Below, piece by piece: positions 1 through 5,373 of a stretch of DNA of 8,287 bases. Numbering within the stretch: the stretch's first letter is position 1; each line of letters opens with the position of its first letter. The position numbers were made by a program, and so were the translations under genes. The notes under the pieces are model-generated. The model had not been told where the DNA came from and ran no database searches. It saw only the letters and a list, made by a program, of their open reading frames with translations. Origin of the DNA: DATBLZ01 sp036555065. Its GTDB lineage: Bacteria; Pseudomonadota; Gammaproteobacteria; Steroidobacterales; Rariloculaceae. Where the stretch lies: NCBI GenBank assembly GCA_036555065.1, contig DATBLZ010000102.1, forward strand, positions 1-8,287, read 5' to 3'.

Positions 1-67
1 TCGATCACGAACGCTTGACCCGCCTTTGTGGAGTCTTCAAGATCGTGGCTTTCCGAAGTGGGACGCA

Positions 68-355
68 ATGCGGGTTCTGATCGCCATATTCGCGCTGGCA
101 CTCGCGCTTCTACAGCTGAAGCTCTGGATGTCCGACGGCGGCCTGCGCGAGCTCGCGGAGCTCAAAGCCAGAGTCGAAACGCAGAGCGCCACGAACGCCG
201 CGCTCGCGGCGCGGAACGCCGCTCTCGAGGCGGAGGTCGACGATCTCGAGGAAGGTCTCGATGTCGTCGAGGAGCGCGCTCGCTCGGAGCTAGGGATGGT
301 GAAGCGCAACGAGACGTTCTATCAAGTGACGCCGATGCGGGCTGCGAGTGAATAG
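68..355 (+). CDS. ftsB: Cell division protein FtsB (septum formation initiator)
   Basis: FtsB is a small bitopic inner-membrane protein that joins FtsQ and FtsL in the divisome and helps activate septal peptidoglycan synthesis. The 95-residue product has one hydrophobic membrane segment at about residues 3-20, then a heptad-rich coiled coil at about 26-75. The signature is clear: ATNAAL and ARN near residues 41-50, VDDLEEG at 57-63, EERARSELGM at 68-77 and ETFYQV at 82-87, matching the order in E. coli FtsB. I chose ATG 68 because it puts the membrane helix at the N-terminus and has a GTGGGA 4 bases upstream; the frame stays open to a TTG at 26, which would add 14 non-conserved residues. In E. 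coli, eno lies upstream and ispD downstream; here the next gene is a convergent Smr gene instead. Confidence 0.93.
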   Translation: MRVLIAIFALALALLQLKLWMSDGGLRELAELKARVETQSATNAALAARNAALEAEVDDLEEGLDVVEERARSELGMVKRNETFYQVTPMRAASE

Positions 356-366
356 CCGTGGCAGGT

Positions 367-386
367 CGCGCCGAGCCCGTGGCGCG
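367..386. terminator. Weak hairpin between convergent ftsB and Smr genes
   Basis: In the 37-base gap between the two converging genes, CGCGCC (367-372) pairs with GGCGCG (381-386) around an 8-base loop. The stem is all G-C but only 6 bp long and no T-run follows on either strand, so termination is a guess from position only. Confidence 0.2.
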
Positions 387-392
387 CGCCGC

Positions 393-917
393 TCAACGGC
401 CGCGCAGCAACACATAAACCGCGCCGCTGCCGCCATGGCGGCGCGCGGCGGATACGTACCCGAGGACGTCGTCCCATTGCGTGAGCCAATGCGCGACACC
501 CGCTTTGAGCACGGGCCCGTCCGGCCCGGACCGGGCGCCTTTGCCGTGGATCACGCGCACACACCGGAGCCGCCGCGCGCCGCACTCGACGATGAAATCG
601 TGCAGCGCGACTTTCGCTTTCCTTTGCGTAAGGCCGTGCAAGTCGATCTCGGCCTCGATGCTGAACCGGCTGCGGCGCAAGTCGCGGAATGTGCGGTCGG
701 AGAGCTCGGGCCGGCGAAAGGCGATCTCCTCCGCGGCCGGCAGAGCCTCATCGTCGGTGAGGCTTTCTGCGAGCGTCGCCGCGTCCTCGGCACGCCGGAA
801 ACGCGCCTGGGGCTTCGGGCGAGACGGATTTCGCGGCACTGTTTTTTGCGGACGCAGCGGCTTGACGCCGCGAGTCGCTTCGGCGAATACGCGGCGGTCG
901 TCTTTGGTGATCGGCAT
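393..917 (-). CDS. Smr-domain protein, SmrA (YdaL)-like putative endonuclease
   Basis: Smr domains are MutS2-C-terminal-like nuclease folds; the E. coli paralogue SmrB cleaves mRNA at collided ribosomes, while SmrA is less well understood. The 174-residue product has a charged, proline-rich N-terminal part (about 1-80) and an Smr domain at about 85-174. Visible motifs are IDLHGLT at 91-97 (the LDLHG motif), VIHGKG at 122-127 (the HGxG motif) and HGGSGAVYVLLR at 161-172. The last motif and the N-terminal pattern (acidic pair, then phenylalanine, then VKPLR) look closer to SmrA than SmrB. Length fits the family, about 180-190 residues. The start is ATG at 915-917; no clear Shine-Dalgarno precedes it. 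It is transcribed divergently from surE across 37 bases and convergently with ftsB, so it is probably monocistronic. RNA target and function are inferred only from the family. Confidence 0.88.
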   Translation of the reverse strand: MPITKDDRRVFAEATRGVKPLRPQKTVPRNPSRPKPQARFRRAEDAATLAESLTDDEALPAAEEIAFRRPELSDRTFRDLRRSRFSIEAEIDLHGLTQRKAKVALHDFIVECGARRLRCVRVIHGKGARSGPDGPVLKAGVAHWLTQWDDVLGYVSAARRHGGSGAVYVLLRGR

Positions 918-928
918 CGGCGTGCCCG

Positions 929-936
929 GCTATAGT
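929..936. promoter_or_regulatory. Possible divergent -10 region between Smr gene and surE
   Basis: The 37-base gap 918-954 contains a CTATAG palindrome at 930-935, giving TATAGT on the plus strand (931-936) and TATAGC on the minus strand. On the plus strand this would place a transcript start near 943, just ahead of the surE AGGA at 945-948. I see no convincing -35 on either strand, so this is weak. Confidence 0.25.
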
Positions 937-954
937 GGATCTTTAGGATATCGC

Positions 955-1704
955 GTGCGCATCCTGCTTTCGAACGATGACGGTTACCAGGCGCGCGGCC
1001 TGCGCGTAATCGCCGAGCATCTCGCCGATATCGCCGAGCTCACGGTCGTCGCCCCGGACCGCAATCGCAGCGGCGCGAGCAATTCGTTGACGCTCGATAC
1101 GCCGTTGCGCGTCGAGCAGGTCGATGACAACGTCTATTACGTGAATGGCACGCCGACGGACTGCGTCCACGTCGCGCTCACGGGGTTGCTCGACGCGGAG
1201 CCCGACATGGTCATCGCCGGCATCAATCACGGCGCGAATCTCGGCGACGACGTGCTCTACTCGGGAACCGTTGCAGCGGCCATGGAGGGACGCTTCTTGG
1301 GCTTCCCGGCGCTCGCGGTCTCGCTCGTGCTCGGTGACGGGCACCACTTCCGGACCGCCGCGAGCGTTACTCGCAAGCTCGTCGAGCAGATGATCGCGGA
1401 TCCTTTGCCCCGCGATACGATCCTCAACATCAATGTCCCCGACATGCCGGCCGCGAATCTTGCGGGCGCCCGCGCGACGCGCCTCGGCTTCCGCCACAAG
1501 TCCGAGCCCGTCGTCAAAGACCGCGATCCGAAGAACCAACCCATCTACTGGATAGGTGCCGCCGGGCCGCAAGCGGACGCAGGCCCCGGCACGGACTTTC
1601 ATGCCGTCAACTCAGGCTACGTCTCCGTGACTCCGCTCAAGGTCGATTTGACGAGCCATACGGTCATTCCGTCGCTCGACGATTGGCTCGGGCGCTTGCC
1701 GTGA
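955..1704 (+). CDS. surE: 5'/3'-nucleotidase SurE
   Basis: SurE is a metal-dependent phosphatase that removes phosphate from nucleoside 5'- and 3'-monophosphates, with some exopolyphosphatase activity, and is linked to stationary-phase survival. The product is 249 residues, standard for the family. The N-terminus RILLSNDDGYQARGL carries the metal-binding Asp8-Asp9; Ser39 lies in PDRNRSGASNS (35-44) and Asn91 in GINHGANLG (89-97), completing the expected ligand set. NGTPTDC (64-70) and YSGTVAAAMEG (102-112) are also typical. I chose GTG 955 because it gives the conserved N-terminus directly and has AGGA at 945-948, six bases upstream; the frame is open much further upstream but that part is antisense to the Smr gene. 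It is the first gene of surE-pcm-nlpD and its stop codon overlaps the pcm start. Confidence 0.96.
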   Translation: MRILLSNDDGYQARGLRVIAEHLADIAELTVVAPDRNRSGASNSLTLDTPLRVEQVDDNVYYVNGTPTDCVHVALTGLLDAEPDMVIAGINHGANLGDDVLYSGTVAAAMEGRFLGFPALAVSLVLGDGHHFRTAASVTRKLVEQMIADPLPRDTILNINVPDMPAANLAGARATRLGFRHKSEPVVKDRDPKNQPIYWIGAAGPQADAGPGTDFHAVNSGYVSVTPLKVDLTSHTVIPSLDDWLGRLP

Positions 1705-2381
1705 CGGCGAAAGAGCCCACCGGCATCGGCATGACGTCGGCGCGCACGCGCGACCGCCTCATCGACACGCTGCGCCGCGAAGGCATCGAGGACGAGGCCG
1801 TGCTCGAGCGCATGCGGAGCGTCCCCCGGCATCTCTTCGTCGATGAGGCGCTCGCGAGCCGCGCCTACGAGAACACGGTGCTGCCGATCGGGTACGGACA
1901 AACGATCTCGCAGCCGTACATCGTCGCGTTGATGACCCAAGTGCTCGTCGCCGAGAGCAGGGACGCCGCGGTCGAGCTCACGAAAGTGCTCGAGATCGGC
2001 ACGGGCTGCGGGTATCAGACGGCCGTGCTCGCGCCGTTCGTGCGCCACGTGTACAGCATCGAGCGCGTCGAGGCGCTCTACAAACGCGCGTCGCGGCAGC
2101 TCCGCGAGCTCGGAATCAACAACGTGAGCTTGCGCTATGCCGATGGCTGGCACGGCTGGGCGAGCCAAGCGCCGTTTCAAGGGATTCTCGTCGCCGCTGC
2201 GCCGGCGACGATTCCGACGCGGCTGCTCGAGCAGCTCGACGAAGGCGGGCGTATGCTGATTCCGATCGGCCAACGCGGACGGCAGTCGCTGCTCTGCGTG
2301 AGCCGGCGCGGCAACGAGTACGACCGCAAGGAGCTCGCACCCGTGAGCTTCGTGCCGCTCGTCGAGGGTACGGAGAATTGA
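1701..2381 (+). CDS. pcm: Protein-L-isoaspartate O-methyltransferase
   Basis: Pcm methylates L-isoaspartyl residues formed by spontaneous damage to aspartate and asparagine, using S-adenosylmethionine, so that they can return to normal aspartate. The product (226 residues from GTG 1701) has PRHLFVDEAL at 42-51, LPIGYGQTISQPY at 61-73, the SAM-binding motif VLEIGTGCGYQT at 96-107 (usually GTGSGYQ; Cys replaces Ser here), DGWHGW, a VAAAPATIPTRL strand, LDEGGRMLIPIG and the C-terminal VSFVPLVEG. The GTG start shares GTGA with the surE stop, a normal coupling arrangement. ATG 1731 is an alternative giving 216 residues, nearer the E. coli length of 208, but neither start has a good Shine-Dalgarno and the GIGMTSxRTR stretch spanning it looks conserved from memory, which favours the upstream start. 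The family assignment is secure; the start is less so. Confidence 0.94.
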   Translation: MTAKEPTGIGMTSARTRDRLIDTLRREGIEDEAVLERMRSVPRHLFVDEALASRAYENTVLPIGYGQTISQPYIVALMTQVLVAESRDAAVELTKVLEIGTGCGYQTAVLAPFVRHVYSIERVEALYKRASRQLRELGINNVSLRYADGWHGWASQAPFQGILVAAAPATIPTRLLEQLDEGGRMLIPIGQRGRQSLLCVSRRGNEYDRKELAPVSFVPLVEGTEN

Positions 2382-3106
2382 CGGCACGCGCACTGCCTGC
2401 TTTGTGTGTCGCAGTGATTCTCGGCGCAGCGGGTCTCACGGCGTGCTCGAGCATGGGCGGGGAGTCCGCGCCACGCGCCCAAGCTCACGTGGTGCAAGCC
2501 GGCGAGACGCTATATACGATCGCGTGGCGGCACGGCGTCGACTATCGGCTGCTCGCTCGGTGGAACAATATTCGCGATCCGGATTTCATCGTCGCGGGCC
2601 AGCGGCTCAGGCTGACGCCGCCTGCCTCGAGCGCGGCAGGGGCCGGCGGCTCGCGAGCGACGTCGAGCACGCCGGCCTCGACATCGCGGAGTCGCCCGGC
2701 GCCGCCCGTCCCGCCGCCGCCCGTGCTGCCGCCGCCGCAGTGGCAATGGCCGACGCAAGGGCCGCTCGTTTACCGTTACGGAAACAAGGCCGAGATCGCG
2801 AGCGGGATCGGCATCGGCGGCCGTCAAGGCCAGACTGTAAGCGCCGCGGCGGCCGGCCGCGTCGTCTACGCGGGCAGCGGGCTCGCAGGCTACGGGCAAC
2901 TCGTCATCATCAAGCACAACGACACGTATCTCAGTGCCTACGGGCACAACGGCCGCCTGCTCGTCGTGCAAGGTCAAGAAGTCAGGCGCGGCGACAAGAT
3001 CGCGGAGATGGGTTTGGGGCCCAAGCGGCAGCCGCGGCTGCATTTCGAGATCAGACGCAACGGCGCGCCGGTCGATCCGTTGCCCTACATAGGATCAGCG
3101 GGGTAG
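2378..3106 (+). CDS. nlpD: NlpD-type lipoprotein: LysM plus degenerate LytM (M23) domain
   Basis: NlpD is an outer-membrane lipoprotein that activates the periplasmic amidase AmiC at the division site. The 242-residue product has a lipoprotein signal with lipobox LTAC (acylated Cys23), one LysM peptidoglycan-binding domain at about 37-79, a Pro/Ser/Ala-rich linker at 80-124 and an M23/LytM domain at 125-236. The catalytic set is broken: the HxxxD pair is Ala141 and Gly145, and the HxH is Arg220-Leu-His222, while His190 in YGHN remains. It is therefore very probably a non-enzymatic activator, as in E. coli NlpD. It is shorter than E. coli NlpD (379). The TTG start shares TTGA with the pcm stop and has GAGGGT at 2364-2369; later in-frame starts would destroy the signal peptide. 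In E. coli rpoS follows; here a convergent gene does. Confidence 0.92.
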   Translation: MTARALPALCVAVILGAAGLTACSSMGGESAPRAQAHVVQAGETLYTIAWRHGVDYRLLARWNNIRDPDFIVAGQRLRLTPPASSAAGAGGSRATSSTPASTSRSRPAPPVPPPPVLPPPQWQWPTQGPLVYRYGNKAEIASGIGIGGRQGQTVSAAAAGRVVYAGSGLAGYGQLVIIKHNDTYLSAYGHNGRLLVVQGQEVRRGDKIAEMGLGPKRQPRLHFEIRRNGAPVDPLPYIGSAG

Positions 3107-3475
3107 CTCGGTGTTGAAGAGCGCGACGACCACGCGGCGTTGCTCGTGGACGAGCACGTTGTACGTGCGGCAGGCCGCCGGCGTCGTCATGAACTCGAGG
3201 CCGATGCCGCGTTCCGCGAGCGCGCCCATGAGCTCGACGTCGGGCATCGACGCGGCCTCGCCGGTGCCGATGAGGATGATCTCGGGCTTAAGCTCGAGCG
3301 CCGCGGCGAGATCCTCGAGCCCGAGCGTGCGCGGGTCCTCTGCCGGCCAATCAGCGATGACGCGCTCGGCGGACACGATGAGATTGCCGCCGACCCAGCG
3401 ATCGCCGACCAGCACGCGGCCGCGCTCCCAAGCGCGAATGAGGTTCTGCGCGGATGCTTCGCGGGTGAGCTGCAC
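3095..3475 (-). CDS. Mth938-like (DUF498/DUF598) domain protein
   Basis: This 126-residue product belongs to the Mth938/Xcc1710-like family, whose mitochondrial relative NDUFAF3 is a complex I assembly factor; the bacterial role is not established. Visible family features are NLIRAWERGRVLVGD near the N-terminus (11-25), a central KPEIILIGTGE strand-turn (63-73), GIGLEFMTT (90-98) and the diagnostic PAACRTYNVLV at 99-109, followed by RRVVVALF. Length matches the family, about 120-130 residues. I chose GTG 3475 because the family N-terminus begins there; the frame is open far upstream but only antisense to recJ and prfB. No Shine-Dalgarno precedes it. The 3' end overlaps the nlpD 3' end by 12 bases on the opposite strand, and its start is 12 bases from the divergent recJ start. 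Confidence 0.87.
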   Translation of the reverse strand: MQLTREASAQNLIRAWERGRVLVGDRWVGGNLIVSAERVIADWPAEDPRTLGLEDLAAALELKPEIILIGTGEAASMPDVELMGALAERGIGLEFMTTPAACRTYNVLVHEQRRVVVALFNTELPR

Positions 3476-3482
3476 GCATGGG

Positions 3483-3488
3483 ATTATA
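3483..3488 (-). promoter_or_regulatory. Perfect TATAAT before the Mth938-like gene
   Basis: The minus strand reads TATAAT from 3488 to 3483, ending 7 bases before the GTG start at 3475, so a transcript from it would begin at or next to the start codon. No TTGACA-like -35 or TGn extension is visible, and the hexamer overlaps the recJ ATG, so it may be chance. Confidence 0.3.
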
Positions 3489-5182
3489 TGATCCGCATTG
3501 AGCGTCGGTTGGCCGTTCCCGGCGCCGAGAGCTGGGATTGGCCCGTGGGCCTGCATCCCGTGCTGCGCCGCGTGCTGGCGCGCCGGCCGATCGCTTCGCC
3601 CGCGGAGCTCGAGCTCAAGCTCAAGCATCTCGTGCCCGTCGGCCGATTCGGCGCGCTCGCGCGCGCCGTAGAGCTTCTGACGGCGCACCGCGACGATCGT
3701 ATCGTCATCGTCGGTGACTTCGATGCCGATGGCGCGACGAGCGCCGCGCTCGGGGTGTTGACGCTGCGCGACTTGGGCTTCGCGGACGTGCGCTTCTTCA
3801 TCCCCGATCGCTTCGCGCTCGGTTATGGCTTGAGCCCCGAGGCCGTCGACCCCGTCGCGGCACAGGAGCCGCGGTTGCTCGTGACCGTTGACAACGGCAT
3901 CAGCAGCGTCGCAGGGGTCGCGGCGGCGCGCGCGCGCGGCATCGATGTGCTCGTCACGGATCATCATCTGCCGCCGGCGGTGCTGCCCGACGCGAACGCG
4001 ATCGTGAACCCGAATCTCCCGGATAGCGATTTTCCGGGCAAGCAGCTCGCGGGCGTCGGCGTTCTCTTCTACGTGCTCGCGGCGCTCGGCAAGGCCGTGG
4101 GCTCGCCGACTGCGGTATCGCAGTATCTCGATCTCGTTGCGCTCGGCACGGTTGCGGATCTCGTCCGTCTCGACCGGCTCAACCGAATTCTCGTCGCCGA
4201 GGGCATCGCGCGCATTCGCGCGGGAGCTTGCCGCCCCGGTGTGCGCGCGCTTTGCGAGGTCGCGGGCGTCGCCGCGCGCGAGGCCACGGCCGAGACGCTG
4301 GGATTTCACGTTGCGCCGCGCTTGAACGCCGCCGGCCGGCTCGACGACATGACGATCGGCGTGCGCTGCCTGCTCGCTGAATCGGACGCCGAGGCCGCGC
4401 GTCTCGCGGCGACGTTGCACGACCTCAACCGCGATCGGCGCGCGCTCGAGGCGCGCATGCAGGAGGAGGCGCTTGCGCTCTTGGAGTCCACAGAGCTCGA
4501 TCAGGCGACGCTCCCGAGCCTCATTTGTCTTTCCGCCCCGAATTGGCACGAAGGCCTCGTCGGCCTCATCGCCTCGCGGATCAAGGATCGCTACCATCGG
4601 CCGACGTTCGCTTTCGCGCCCGCCGAGGGCGGCATGCTCAAAGGCTCGGGCCGCTCGATCGCGGGCTTCCACCTGCGCGACGCGCTCGCCGACGTCGACG
4701 TGCGCCATCCCGGGCTCATCGTGCGCTACGGCGGGCATGCGATGGCCGCGGGGCTCACGTTGCCGGCCGCGGGACTCGAGCGCCTGCGCCATGCGCTCGA
4801 GGAAGTCGCAGCCGAGAAGCTCGAGGCCGACGCGCTCGCAGCGCGCGCCCTCACGGACGGCGAGCTTCTTCCTGAGGAGATGACGCTCACGGTCGCGCGC
4901 GCGTTGCGCGATTTCGGTCCGTGGGGTCAGGGTTTCCCCGAGCCCAGCTTCGACGGCCGCTTCGAGCTCGTGGACCGGCGTCTGCTCAAGGACGCGCACT
5001 TGAAAATGACGCTGCGCCCGCTCGCGAGCGACGCGAAGATCGAGGCGATCGCGTTCAACCGCGGTGATACGGATTGGCCCGCGGGCACGGAGCTGCACTG
5101 CGTGTACCGGCTCGCGATCAACGACTATCGGGCGACTTCCAGAGTCCAGCTCGTCGTGTCGCACGTCGATGCCGTGTCGTGA
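3488..5182 (+). CDS. recJ: Single-stranded-DNA-specific 5'-3' exonuclease RecJ
   Basis: RecJ degrades single-stranded DNA 5' to 3' in RecF-pathway recombination, mismatch repair and base excision repair. The 564-residue product is close to E. coli RecJ (577) over its full length. The DHH phosphoesterase core shows VGDFDADGATS (75-85), VTVDNGISS (132-140) and VTDHHLP (156-162), followed by INPN-type and LAGVGV stretches, DLVALGTVAD and LNAAGRLDDM. The DHHA1 part has WHEGLVG, GSGRS and GGHAMAAG (415-422); the C-terminal OB-type region has WGQGFPEP. All metal-binding motifs appear intact. ATG 3488 gives the expected N-terminus and has GGGA at 3480-3483, a short 4-base spacing. It is divergent from the Mth938-like gene, leaving only 12 bases between start codons, so its promoter must lie within that neighbour. 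E. coli also has recJ just upstream of prfB-lysS, so the order is conserved. Confidence 0.96.
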   Translation: MIRIERRLAVPGAESWDWPVGLHPVLRRVLARRPIASPAELELKLKHLVPVGRFGALARAVELLTAHRDDRIVIVGDFDADGATSAALGVLTLRDLGFADVRFFIPDRFALGYGLSPEAVDPVAAQEPRLLVTVDNGISSVAGVAAARARGIDVLVTDHHLPPAVLPDANAIVNPNLPDSDFPGKQLAGVGVLFYVLAALGKAVGSPTAVSQYLDLVALGTVADLVRLDRLNRILVAEGIARIRAGACRPGVRALCEVAGVAAREATAETLGFHVAPRLNAAGRLDDMTIGVRCLLAESDAEAARLAATLHDLNRDRRALEARMQEEALALLESTELDQATLPSLICLSAPNWHEGLVGLIASRIKDRYHRPTFAFAPAEGGMLKGSGRSIAGFHLRDALADVDVRHPGLIVRYGGHAMAAGLTLPAAGLERLRHALEEVAAEKLEADALAARALTDGELLPEEMTLTVARALRDFGPWGQGFPEPSFDGRFELVDRRLLKDAHLKMTLRPLASDAKIEAIAFNRGDTDWPAGTELHCVYRLAINDYRATSRVQLVVSHVDAVS

Positions 5183-5206
5183 CCGGCGTTGCGCGCGTGC
5201 TAGTAT
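5179..5206 (+). promoter_or_regulatory. Probable extended -10 promoter of prfB
   Basis: At the recJ end, GTGACC (5179-5184) could serve as a -35, followed after 16 bases by TAGTAT (5201-5206) with TGC directly upstream, an extended -10 (TGn). The predicted start near 5213 falls at the left edge of the inverted-repeat element, so the prfB leader would include its hairpin. Inferred from consensus only. Confidence 0.4.
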
Positions 5207-5210
5207 CGCG
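5203..5210. repeat. Left copy of 8-base direct repeat GTATCGCG (possible target duplication)
   Basis: GTATCGCG lies at the left edge of the inverted-repeat element and is repeated at 5347-5354. If it is a target duplication, the inserted unit is 5211-5346, which is asymmetric: the right arm would be followed by 10 extra bases. The left copy overlaps the prfB -10 candidate. Confidence 0.4.
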
Positions 5211-5338
5211 TCCCGCAGGGGCACCTCTAAATGGCGCTTGTCGGGGACGCCGTGAATCCGTCCCTGGAGGCTCTGGCGCGCGCGTCCCTGCGCGCGACAG
5301 CCCCGCCAATCACCATTTAGAGGTGCCCCTGCGGGACG
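5209..5338. mobile_element. MITE-like inverted-repeat element upstream of prfB
   Basis: A 26-bp perfect inverted repeat (left arm 5209-5234, right arm 5313-5338) bounds this 130-base block. After one mismatch the pairing continues inward to 5246/5301, giving 38 bp with three mismatches. The left arm starts CGTCCCGCAGGGGCACC and runs on through TCTAAATGG; the right arm is its reverse complement. The 54-base centre has a second hairpin, CGCGCG (5279-5284) with CGCGCG (5291-5296). It encodes no convincing protein. Size, long terminal inverted repeats and lack of a gene fit a MITE or other non-autonomous palindromic element; no matching transposase lies in the window. It occupies most of the 191-base recJ-prfB gap. 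Copy number cannot be judged here. Confidence 0.7.
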
Positions 5339-5346
5339 AGACAATC

Positions 5347-5354
5347 GTATCGCG
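5347..5354. repeat. Right copy of 8-base direct repeat GTATCGCG
   Basis: Exact match to 5203-5210, on the far side of the inverted-repeat element and 20 bases before the prfB start codon. Chance matches are possible in this CG-rich sequence. Confidence 0.4.
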
Positions 5355-5373
5355 CGCACGTCGGAGTCGAGTG

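Noticed and set aside
1..18. Possible tail of an upstream gene (frame 1 reads Ser-Ile-Thr-Asn-Ala then TGA)
   Set aside because: eno often precedes ftsB, but five residues cannot be assigned and other frames are equally possible.
15..43. TTGACC followed 17 bases later by CAAGAT as an ftsB promoter
   Set aside because: The -35 is good but the -10 matches only 3 of 6 bases; not enough to annotate.
5301..5345. Right arm of the inverted repeat as an intrinsic terminator for recJ
   Set aside because: The stem is strong but is followed by GAGACAATC, not a T-run, and the arms are 78 bases apart.
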